Shown one piece after another: positions 1 through 6,351 of a stretch of 14,198 bases of DNA (position 1 is the stretch's first letter; each line of letters starts with the position of its first letter). The notes beneath the pieces were generated by a model that was given only the letters and a program-made list of their open reading frames with translations, made no database searches and had not been told where the DNA came from. Source of the DNA: an uncultured bacterium (lineage in GTDB: Bacteria > Actinomycetota > Coriobacteriia > Coriobacteriales > Coriobacteriaceae). The position numbers were made by a program, and so were the translations under genes. The DNA lies in contig CAJMPE010000034.1 in assembly GCA_905215275.1 (NCBI GenBank), positions 1 through 14,198 on the forward strand, read 5' to 3'.

Positions 1-2
1 CC

Positions 3-47
3 GACGCCGCCATGAAGCGCATCGCCGCCGCACTCGAAGCTCTGTAG
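3..47 (+). CDS. C-terminal end of an unidentified protein (5' cut by window)
   Basis: An open frame enters from the left edge and ends at a TAG. Only 14 residues are visible (DAAMKRIAAALEAL), an amphipathic helix. Such an ending is common in PLP-dependent aminotransferases and in many other proteins, so the family cannot be named. Two hairpins that could act as terminators follow at once, which supports a real gene end here. The internal ATG at 12 is not treated as a start. Confidence 0.5.
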   Translation, partial: DAAMKRIAAALEAL

Positions 48-74
48 TTACGCGGTTTTACCAAACCGCGTAAC
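47..74 (+). terminator. Perfect 12-bp hairpin at the stop codon
   Basis: GTTACGCGGTTT (47-58) pairs perfectly with AAACCGCGTAAC (63-74) around a 4-nt loop. The last base of the upstream stop codon is in the stem. No T-run follows, so it may be a weak terminator, a 3'-end stabiliser or a protein-binding palindrome. Confidence 0.4.
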
Positions 75-122
75 TGCTCGACGCTGCAAACGGCCCCAAG
101 CGGCAACCTGACGTTCAATTTC

Positions 123-158
123 AAGGGTGCGACCAGGAGGTCGGCGCCCTTTCGTTTT
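123..158 (+). terminator. Rho-independent terminator candidate
   Basis: The arm at 123-134 (AAGGGTGCGACC) pairs with 139-151 (GGTCGGCGCCCTT), with one G-U pair and one bulge, around a 4-nt loop. A T-rich tail (TTCGTTTT) follows. It is the better of the two candidate terminators for the gene ending at 47. Confidence 0.55.
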
Positions 159-177
159 ACGTCATCTTGCTCGCTTG

Positions 178-237
178 CCCGGCACTTGGGGACGTTCCTT
201 TTGTGCCGGCAAAAAATGAACGTCCCCAAGTGCCGGG
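178..237. repeat. 20-bp perfect inverted repeat, REP-like palindrome
   Basis: The arms at 178-197 and 218-237 are perfectly complementary (core CACTTGGGGACGTTC / GAACGTCCCCAAGTG). The 20-nt spacer itself holds a near-palindrome, TTTTGTGCCGGCAAAA. The element lies between a rightward and a leftward gene end, outside both genes and separate from the M32 terminator. Long GC-rich palindromes at gene ends are typical of REP elements mobilised by Y1 (TnpA-REP) transposases. Whether this one is dispersed in the genome cannot be seen from one copy. Confidence 0.6.
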
Positions 238-251
238 GCTCTGGCTTAGAT

Positions 252-290
252 GAAAAAAGGGGCGCCGCGGATAGATCCTGCGGCGCCCCC
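252..290 (-). terminator. Terminator of the M32 carboxypeptidase gene
   Basis: GGGGCGCCGC (259-268) pairs with GCGGCGCCCC (280-289). Read on the minus strand, the hairpin is followed by six U residues (plus-strand A-run 253-258). It begins about 25 bp past the stop codon of the leftward gene. Confidence 0.8.
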
Positions 291-314
291 TTTGCGTTGG
301 CGTGTGCCTAAGCT

Positions 315-1889
315 TTACAGCTCGTACAGCGTGGTGAACTTGTCCTGCAGGTAGCTGCAGTAGTAGCGGGCGTCAAAGTCCATGCCGCATGCGCCCTTGA
401 TGAGTTCCGGCGCGTCTTTGGCGCGGCCCCACTGCCAAATGTGCTCGCCCAGCCAGGCGCGGACGGGCGCCAGATCGCCGCTCGCGCAGGCACCGGTAAG
501 GTCGACACCGTCGCGGCACATGGCTGGCACAAACATGGCGTCGTAGGCGCTGCCCAGCGCATAGGTGGGGAAGTAGCCAAACGAGCCACCGCTCCAGTGC
601 GTATCCTGCAGGCAGCCGTGCGTGTCGTCGGGAACGGGAATGCCCAGGTACTCGTCCATAAAACGGTTCCAAAGCGCGGGGATGTCCTTGGCCGTGGCCT
701 CGCCGGCAAACAGCATGCGCTCGATCTGGTAGCGCACCATAACGTGCAGCGGATAGGTGAGCTCGTCCGCCTCGGTGCGGATCAACGACGGCTGCGCAAT
801 GTTCACTGCGCGGTAGAGCGTATCCTCGTCCACGCTGCCGTAGACCTCGGGCGCGTGGCGGCGCAGTACCTCGAGCAGCGGCCCCATAAAGGCGCGGCTG
901 CGACCCACGGTGTTCTCGAAAAAGCGGCTCTGGCTCTCGTGGATGCCCATGGAGGTGCCACCTTCAAGACAGGTGCGCGCATAGGCAGGATTGACGCCCA
1001 ACTCGTACATGGCGTGGCCCGCCTCGTGGATGATGCTGTAGACGTTGGAGATGCAGTCGTTCTCGTAGATGTGCGTCGCGATGCGCGCGTCGCCCACGGC
1101 AAAGCCCTCGCTAAACGGGTGCTCGGTAAAGGCAAGCGTGGTGTCGTTCAGGTCCAGGCCGACGAGCTTCATAAGGTCGAAGCTCATGGCGCGCTGGGCG
1201 GCCTCGGGCACGCGGGCGTGCAAAAAGTCGGCAGCGGGCTGCTGGCCGCGCTCGCCGATGGCGTGCACGAGCGGCACGACCGTCGCCTTGACCTCATCGC
1301 AAAACGCATCGAAGCTCTTGGCGGAAAGGCCGCGCTCGTACTGGTCGAGCCAAACATCGTATGGGTCGCGCTTGGGGTCCATGAGCTCGGCCTGATGCTT
1401 AAGTTGGGCGACGATTCTATCCACATAGGGCTCAAAGCTCGCCCAGTCATTGGCCGTCTTGGCCTTATGCCACACGGCGTCGGCCTCGCAGGTAAGCCTG
1501 GTCCAGGCCTCGGCCTCCTCGGTGGGGATGACGCTCGCCTCGCGCTGGTCGCGGCCGAGCACACGGATCTCGTCGAGCAGTTGCGGGTCGTCGATCTTGC
1601 CGCCGGCGACAGTCTCGCGTGCCAGCGAGCGGACAAGCTCGACAGACTTCTTGCTGGTCAGGAGCTTGTGATGTTCGCCGGCAAGGGTGCCCATGGCGTC
1701 GGCACGGGCGGCGGCGCCGTTGGCGGGGGCAATGGTCGCGCCGTCAAACTCGGTAATCTTGAGCAGGTACTCGCGGGTCCACAGCTTGCCCTCGAACTTG
1801 CGGAATTTTTTGACGGCCTTATCGACCTTCATGCCTTTGGGCGTCTTGCCTGCTGCGGGCTTGGCCTTCTTGTCGCGCTTCTTTTCCAT
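315..1889 (-). CDS. Carboxypeptidase Taq (M32) family zinc metallopeptidase
   Basis: The 524-residue product is predicted to be a cytoplasmic zinc carboxypeptidase that removes C-terminal residues from peptides. Family hallmarks are all present: HPF at about 257, HEAGH zinc site at 288-292, HESQSRFFEN at 317-326 with the third-ligand glutamate region, and IRTEADELTYPLH at 370-382. Length fits the usual about 500 residues. The first 30 or so residues form an unusual Lys-rich, probably disordered extension (MEKKRDKKAK...). The ATG at 1887-1889 was chosen because AAGGA lies 6 nt upstream; the frame extends 15 codons further without a clear ribosome binding site. The gene appears monocistronic, is divergent from the pheST operon and has its own terminator. 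Peptide catabolism is the likely role. The product is confidently identified to family level, but its substrates are not known. Confidence 0.93.
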   Translation of the reverse strand: MEKKRDKKAKPAAGKTPKGMKVDKAVKKFRKFEGKLWTREYLLKITEFDGATIAPANGAAARADAMGTLAGEHHKLLTSKKSVELVRSLARETVAGGKIDDPQLLDEIRVLGRDQREASVIPTEEAEAWTRLTCEADAVWHKAKTANDWASFEPYVDRIVAQLKHQAELMDPKRDPYDVWLDQYERGLSAKSFDAFCDEVKATVVPLVHAIGERGQQPAADFLHARVPEAAQRAMSFDLMKLVGLDLNDTTLAFTEHPFSEGFAVGDARIATHIYENDCISNVYSIIHEAGHAMYELGVNPAYARTCLEGGTSMGIHESQSRFFENTVGRSRAFMGPLLEVLRRHAPEVYGSVDEDTLYRAVNIAQPSLIRTEADELTYPLHVMVRYQIERMLFAGEATAKDIPALWNRFMDEYLGIPVPDDTHGCLQDTHWSGGSFGYFPTYALGSAYDAMFVPAMCRDGVDLTGACASGDLAPVRAWLGEHIWQWGRAKDAPELIKGACGMDFDARYYCSYLQDKFTTLYEL

Positions 1890-2010
1890 ACCATATCCTT
1901 GATCTCGCGAGCCGAGCGCCACGGATGGGCGCACGGCCAGTTTGCACAGCTATTTGCCTTGTACCCAGCGCGAACAAAACGGAACGCGGCGATACGCCCA
2001 CGCAATGTGG

Positions 2011-2016
2011 TATCCT
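2011..2016 (+). promoter_or_regulatory. Putative -10 element of the pheST operon
   Basis: TATCCT lies 12 nt before the first base of T-box stem I, as expected for a transcript starting near 2022. No convincing -35 hexamer is visible about 17 nt upstream, so the assignment rests on position. Confidence 0.4.
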
Positions 2017-2021
2017 GTAGC

Positions 2022-2308
2022 CCAATGCGTTGACGGAGAGGGTTTTGCCCGCCGCGTCGCCGGCAAGAGAGGGAAGGTCATGGGCTGTAAGCCTTCCTGC
2101 GGTGGCAAGGGCCAAGCGTTCACTCCCGAGCAGCGACCTCAACGGGCGCGCGGCCAGTGGCGGCGATGTCCCCAGTAGGGAAGCCGTGAGCCTCACGACA
2201 AGGGGCAAAGAGTGGGCGCGGCGGGCCAGACATCCGCCGGGTCAAACAAGGTGGTACCGCGGAATTCAACCGTCCTTGGGCAATACACATGCCCGAGGGC
2301 GGTTTTTT
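2022..2308 (+). promoter_or_regulatory. T-box leader (tRNA-Phe responsive) of pheST
   Basis: The leader contains the classical T-box sequence AAGGTGGTACCGCGG at 2248-2262. Its TGGT (2252-2255) would pair with the ACCA end of uncharged tRNA, matching an A discriminator as in tRNA-Phe. Stem I can be drawn from CGTTG (2028-2032) with CAGCG (2131-2135), TTGCC (2045-2049) with GGCAA (2104-2108), and a distal GGAAGG (2072-2077) with CCTTCC (2092-2097). In the internal loop on the 3' side sits TTC (2119-2121), a phenylalanine codon and the likely specifier. AAGG (2248-2251) can pair with CCTT (2274-2277) as antiterminator, competing with the terminator at 2270-2308. Uncharged tRNA-Phe should therefore allow read-through. 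Identity is strong; the exact 5' end and the stems between stem I and the T-box sequence are inferred. Confidence 0.93.
2270..2308 (+). terminator. Conditional terminator of the T-box leader
   Basis: A 12-bp stem, 2270-2281 with 2291-2302 (two G-U pairs), has a 9-nt loop and is followed by six T residues. Its left arm overlaps the antiterminator strand CCTT, giving the mutually exclusive folds of a T-box. Confidence 0.9.
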
Positions 2309-2394
2309 GTTACCGAACCGGGCCGCGTTTTCACAACGTCAGACGGCGGCAGCCGCCTCGGCAAGCGGGGAGCGCGAGAGACGAAAGGGAAGAC

Positions 2395-3471
2395 ATGAGT
2401 CTGATTGATGATCTGGTCAAACTCGAGGAAGAGGCCAAGGAGCTCGTTGCAGGCGCCGACGACGCCGCAAAGCTCGAGGCCGCGCGCGTTGAGCTGCTCG
2501 GCCGCAAGGGCCGCATCACCGGCCTGATGCGCATGATGGGCAAGCTCGCCCCCGAGGATCGTCCCGTGATGGGCAAGCGCGCCAACGAGATGCGCCAGCT
2601 GATCGAGGGCATGCTCGACGAGCGCACCACCGAGATGAAGGCCGCCGCCCTCAAGCACGCACTCGAGCACGAGGCCGTCGACATCACGCTGCCGGGTATC
2701 CGTCCGCAGATCGGCCACCAGCACCTGATCAAGCAGATCATCGAGGAGGCCGAGGACATCTTCTGCGGCATCGGCTACACCGTCGAGTCTGGCCCCATGG
2801 TCGACACCTCCTATTACAACTTCACCGCGCTCAACGCCCCCATGGATCACCCGAGCCGCTCGGCCCGCGATACCTTCTACGTGGTCGACAACAACCCCGG
2901 CAGCGTCGCGCACCCCGAGGCTCACGCCCACGGCGAGTCCGATGTGCTGCTGCGCACCCAGACCTCGGGCGTGCAGATCCACACCATGGAGTCGCAAAAG
3001 CCGCCCATCTACATGATCTGCCCGGGCACCGTCTACCGTCCCGACACGGCCGACGCCTGCCACCTGCCGCAGTTCAACCAGATCGAGGGCCTGGTCGTCG
3101 ACGAGGGCATCACCTTTGGCGACCTCAAGGGCACGCTCGACTACTTTGTTAAGTGCATGTTTGGCGAGGACCGCAAGACGCGCTACCGCCCGCACTTCTT
3201 CCCCTTCACCGAGCCGAGCTGCGAGGTGGACGTGAGCTGCCACGTCTGTGGCGGCAAGGGCTGCAACTTCTGCAAGCACAGCGGCTGGATCGAAATCCTG
3301 GGCTGCGGCATGGTCGACCCCAACGTCCTTATCAACTGCGGCATCGACCCCGAGAAGTACACCGGCTTCGCCTTTGGTATTGGCGCCGAGCGTGTCGCGG
3401 CACTGCGCTACGACCTGCCGGACCTGCGCACGTTGATGACTGGTGACATGCGCTTCTTGAACCAATTTTAA
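2395..3471 (+). CDS. pheS: Phenylalanine--tRNA ligase alpha subunit
   Basis: The 358-residue product is the catalytic alpha subunit of the cytoplasmic alpha2beta2 enzyme that charges tRNA-Phe with phenylalanine using ATP. An N-terminal tRNA-contacting coiled coil (about 1-90) is followed by the class II core: motif 2 RPHFFPFTEPS at 265-275 and motif 3 GFAFGIGAERVA at 324-335. The alanine of GFAFG, known to limit substrate size, is the normal residue. A CxxC-x4-CxxC cluster (C282, C285, C290, C293) and an Ala/His-rich insert of about 15 residues (about 167-182) stand out. Start ATG 2395 follows AAGGGA; the frame reaches back into the T-box leader, but those codons are leader. It heads the T-box-controlled operon with pheT, though separated from it by 180 nt. 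Confidence 0.97.
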   Translation: MSLIDDLVKLEEEAKELVAGADDAAKLEAARVELLGRKGRITGLMRMMGKLAPEDRPVMGKRANEMRQLIEGMLDERTTEMKAAALKHALEHEAVDITLPGIRPQIGHQHLIKQIIEEAEDIFCGIGYTVESGPMVDTSYYNFTALNAPMDHPSRSARDTFYVVDNNPGSVAHPEAHAHGESDVLLRTQTSGVQIHTMESQKPPIYMICPGTVYRPDTADACHLPQFNQIEGLVVDEGITFGDLKGTLDYFVKCMFGEDRKTRYRPHFFPFTEPSCEVDVSCHVCGGKGCNFCKHSGWIEILGCGMVDPNVLINCGIDPEKYTGFAFGIGAERVAALRYDLPDLRTLMTGDMRFLNQF

Positions 3472-3490
3472 GTTGACCTGTCCCGGCGGC

Positions 3491-3583
3491 TTCCCGAGCC
3501 ACCGCACCTTGCCTTTCAATCGTCGGTTGCGTACCTAAGTACGCGGCCCTCCTCTTTCAAGGCAATCTGCGGCACCTCGGAAA
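3491..3583 (+). promoter_or_regulatory. Structured RNA spacer between pheS and pheT
   Basis: The spacer can form one long interrupted hairpin. CCGAG (3494-3498) pairs with CTCGG (3576-3580), CCGCA (3502-3506) with TGCGG (3568-3572), TTGCCTT (3509-3515) with AAGGCAA (3559-3565), and GGTTGCGTAC (3525-3534) with GTACGCGGCC (3539-3548, two G-U pairs) around the loop CTAA. Downstream are CTCC/GGAG followed by TTTT (about 3590-3607) and a hairpin CGTCTG/CAGACG (3608-3613 with 3621-3626) ending 9 nt before the pheT ribosome binding site. Function is unknown: processing site, attenuator or small repeat element are all possible. Confidence 0.55.
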
Positions 3584-3651
3584 CCCGTCTCCGTAGCTGG
3601 AGTTTTCCGTCTGTTTATTGCAGACGTTACAGATGAAAGGAGACCAGTTAG

Positions 3652-6105
3652 ATGCGCGTTTCTTACGACTGGCTCAAGACCATGATCGATATTCCGGAGG
3701 ATCCCAAGACCCTTTCGGACGAATATATCCGTACCGGCACCGAGGTCGAGGCGATCGACACCGTGGGCGAGTCCTTCGACCACGTGGTGACCGCCAAGGT
3801 GCTCACCAAGACCCCCCATCCCGATAGCGACCACATGTATGTGTGCTCGGTCGATGTGGGCGACAAGAATCTCGACGCCGACGGCAACCCCGCCCCGCTG
3901 CAGATTGTCTGCGGCGCGCAGAACTTCGAGGCCGGCGACCACATCGTCACGGCCATGATTGGCGCCGTCCTGCCCGGCGACGTCAAGATCAAGAAGAGCA
4001 AGCTTCGCGGCGTCGTGTCCATGGGCATGAACTGCTCTGCGCGCGAGCTCGGCCTGGGCGGCGACCACTCCGGCATTATGATCCTGCCCGAGGATACGCC
4101 CTGCGGCATGCCGTTTGCCGAGTATGTGGGCTCGAGCGACACCGTGCTCGACTGCGAGATCACGCCCAACCGTCCCGACTGCCTGTCCATGATCGGCATG
4201 GCCCGCGAGACCGGCGCCATCTTCGACCGCGATTTCCACGTTGAGCTGCCCGCCATCAAGGCCGAGACCGGCCGCGCGACCGACGACGAGCTTTCCGTCG
4301 AGATTGCCGACGAGGGCCTGTGCGACCGCTACGTCGCTCGCATCGTGCGCAACGTGAAGGTCGGCCCCTCGCCCGACTGGATGGTCAAGCGCCTCAACGC
4401 CCTGGGCGTGCGCCCGCACAACAACATCGTCGACATCACCAACTATGTGATGATGCTCACCGGTCAGCCGCTGCACGCCTTTGACCTGGACACCTTTGCC
4501 GAGCGCGATGGCAGGCGTCGCGTGGTGGTTCGCGCCGCCCAACAGGACGAGAAGTTTACGACCCTCGACGGCGAGGAGCGCACGCTCGACGCCGGCATGG
4601 GCCTTATCACCGACGGCGAGCGCCCCGTGGCGTTGGCCGGCGTTATGGGCGGCATGGATTCCGAGATCGAGGACGATACCGTCGATGTGATGGTTGAGAG
4701 TGCCTGCTTTAACGCCGGTCGCACCTCGCACACCAGCCGCGACCTGTCGCTGATCTCCGACGCCTCCATTCGCTTTGAGCGCCAGGTCGACGAGACCGGC
4801 TGCGTGGATGTCGCCAACGTCACGTGCGCGCTCATCGAGGAGATCGCCGGCGGCGAGGTTGCTCCCGGCTATGTCGACGTTTTCCCCGCGCCCAAGACCA
4901 TCGACAGCATTAAGCTGCGCCTGGCCCGCGTGCATGCCATCTGCGGTGCCGACATCGAGTCCGACTTTATCGAGCGTTCGCTCACCCGTCTGGGCTGCGC
5001 CGTCGAGCGCGACGGCGAGGACTTTATGGTCACCCCGCCGAGCTTCCGTCCCGACCTGCCGCGCGAGATTGACCTGATTGAGGAGGTCCTGCGCCTGTGG
5101 GGCATGGGCCGCGTGACGGCGACCATCCCGGCCGCCAAGAACCACATCGGCGGTCTGACCCGCGAGCAGAAGCTCACCCGCAAGGTCGGCGAGATCCTGC
5201 GCGCCTGCGGCCTCAACGAGACCACGACCTTTGGCTTTGCCGCCCCGGGCGACCTGGAGAAGATCGGCATGTCCACCGAGGGCCGCGGCTGCCCCGTGGT
5301 GCTCATGAATCCGCTGGTGGCCGAGCAGACCGAGATGCGTCGCTCGCTGCTGCCGGGCCTGCTGCAATCCGTGGCCTATAACGAGGCCCACGGCACGCCC
5401 AACGTGCACCTGTACGAGGTCGGCAGCCTGTTCCACGGCCGCGAGAATGCCAGCCTGCCCAAGGAGACCAAGTCCGTGGCGGGCGTGCTCTCGGGCCAGT
5501 GGAGCGAGCAGTCTTGGAGCATGAAGTACCGCAAGCTGCGTTTCTTCTTTGGCAAGGGCATTGTCGAGGAGCTGCTCGCCCAGCTGCGTATCGAGAAGGT
5601 CCGCTTCCGTCCCGCCGAGGGCGAGGGCTATGCCTTCTTGCAGCCGGGTCGCGCCGCCGAGGTTCTGTCCGGCGGTACCGTGCTGGGCTGGGTCGGCGAG
5701 ATCCACCCCGAGGCGCGCGAGGCGATGGGCATCGATGAGGTCGTCGTTGCCTTTGAGCTCGACCTGGACAAGCTGATCAAGGGCGCCCGCAATCAGGAGA
5801 ACTACCGCGAGTTCTCGCAGTACCCTGCCGTTGAGCACGACCTTGCTATCGTAGTCGACAACACTGTGACCTGCGAGGATCTTGAGCGCCGTATTACCAG
5901 TGCCGGCGGCAAGCTGCTCGAGGGCGTGCGCCTGTTCGACGTCTACCGCGATCCCATCCGCATCGGAGCAGGCAAAAAGTCCATGGCCTTTGCGCTTACG
6001 TATCGCTCCGACGACCACACGCTCACCAGCGAAGAGGTCGAGAAGGCGCACCAGAAGATCGTCACCAAGGTGTGCAAGGGCGTAAACGGCGAGGTCCGCG
6101 GCTAG
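3652..6105 (+). CDS. pheT: Phenylalanine--tRNA ligase beta subunit
   Basis: The 817-residue beta subunit partners with PheS; it binds tRNA and edits mischarged Tyr-tRNA-Phe. Domain order is normal: N-terminal EMAP-type tRNA-binding fold (about 40-150), the B3/B4 editing region (about 210-390), B5 with PPSFRPDLPREIDLIEEVLR (about 460-480), the inactive synthetase-like core, and a C-terminal FDX-ACB anticodon-binding domain (about 720-815, starting EFSQYPAVEHDLAIVV). Length is typical for bacteria. AAAGGAG at 3636-3642 sits 9 nt before the ATG. It is co-oriented with pheS with no convincing promoter of its own, so it is probably under the same T-box, with the structured spacer possibly adjusting its expression. 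The operon ends at the hairpin at 6214-6248. Confidence 0.97.
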   Translation: MRVSYDWLKTMIDIPEDPKTLSDEYIRTGTEVEAIDTVGESFDHVVTAKVLTKTPHPDSDHMYVCSVDVGDKNLDADGNPAPLQIVCGAQNFEAGDHIVTAMIGAVLPGDVKIKKSKLRGVVSMGMNCSARELGLGGDHSGIMILPEDTPCGMPFAEYVGSSDTVLDCEITPNRPDCLSMIGMARETGAIFDRDFHVELPAIKAETGRATDDELSVEIADEGLCDRYVARIVRNVKVGPSPDWMVKRLNALGVRPHNNIVDITNYVMMLTGQPLHAFDLDTFAERDGRRRVVVRAAQQDEKFTTLDGEERTLDAGMGLITDGERPVALAGVMGGMDSEIEDDTVDVMVESACFNAGRTSHTSRDLSLISDASIRFERQVDETGCVDVANVTCALIEEIAGGEVAPGYVDVFPAPKTIDSIKLRLARVHAICGADIESDFIERSLTRLGCAVERDGEDFMVTPPSFRPDLPREIDLIEEVLRLWGMGRVTATIPAAKNHIGGLTREQKLTRKVGEILRACGLNETTTFGFAAPGDLEKIGMSTEGRGCPVVLMNPLVAEQTEMRRSLLPGLLQSVAYNEAHGTPNVHLYEVGSLFHGRENASLPKETKSVAGVLSGQWSEQSWSMKYRKLRFFFGKGIVEELLAQLRIEKVRFRPAEGEGYAFLQPGRAAEVLSGGTVLGWVGEIHPEAREAMGIDEVVVAFELDLDKLIKGARNQENYREFSQYPAVEHDLAIVVDNTVTCEDLERRITSAGGKLLEGVRLFDVYRDPIRIGAGKKSMAFALTYRSDDHTLTSEEVEKAHQKIVTKVCKGVNGEVRG

Positions 6106-6213
6106 GTTCTACGCTGGGGTATGGGTCAGCGGTGGCTGCCGCCGAGTCCTACGTGACCGCTATGCTCGGTATAAGGCACCGTTGAGTCTGCATATATGAC
6201 ACGCGCATTACAT

Positions 6214-6248
6214 AACGGCGTGCTGCTTTGTCGGCAGCGCGCCGTTTT
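6214..6248 (+). terminator. Terminator of the pheST operon
   Basis: AACGGCGTGCTGC (6214-6226) pairs over 13 bp (one G-U) with GCAGCGCGCCGTT (6234-6246); the loop is 7 nt and the tail only TTTT including stem bases. The short U-run makes efficiency uncertain. The -35 box of the next promoter lies inside its loop. The 108 nt before it (6106-6213) contain no gene and no convincing signal. Confidence 0.65.
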
Positions 6249-6256
6249 GCTATGAT
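6228..6256 (+). promoter_or_regulatory. Promoter of the ECF nickel/cobalt transporter operon
   Basis: TTGTCG (6228-6233) and TATGAT (6251-6256) are separated by 17 nt, and TG at 6248-6249 makes an extended -10. Transcription should start near 6263, just before the palindrome at 6267-6294. Confidence 0.7.
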
Positions 6257-6266
6257 AGCCCGCGGC

Positions 6267-6294
6267 GTGTTACGAATCTGACAATACGTAACAC
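6267..6294. promoter_or_regulatory. NikR-type operator palindrome
   Basis: GTGTTAC (6267-6273) and its perfect complement GTAACAC (6288-6294) are separated by 14 nt. This spacing and half-site match the form recalled for NikR operators of some bacteria (GTGTTAC-N13/14-GTAACAC). It sits directly at or after the predicted transcription start, where a bound repressor would block the transporter operon. The regulator gene is not in the window. Confidence 0.6.
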
Positions 6295-6351
6295 TGGCAA
6301 GGTGATTTAAGCGGCGTTGCAATTCCGTGCGCCGATAACCGGGAGGCGTAT

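Noticed and set aside
441..2033. Long open frame (530 codons) on the plus strand
   Set aside because: It lies antisense to the M32 peptidase gene, has a low-complexity composition rich in Ala, Gly, Val, Leu and His, and shows no domain. It is a product of high GC content.
2266..3519. Minus-strand open frame of 417 codons opposite pheS
   Set aside because: It is the antisense shadow of pheS, running across the T-box terminator.
3535..6051. Minus-strand open frame of 838 codons opposite pheT
   Set aside because: It is the mirror of a confidently identified gene, with a repetitive Ala/Gly/Asp/His/Leu composition and no motif.
6106..6351. Cobalamin riboswitch before cbiM
   Set aside because: No B12-box or the large multi-helix core is present, and the space is filled by a terminator, a promoter and a palindrome.
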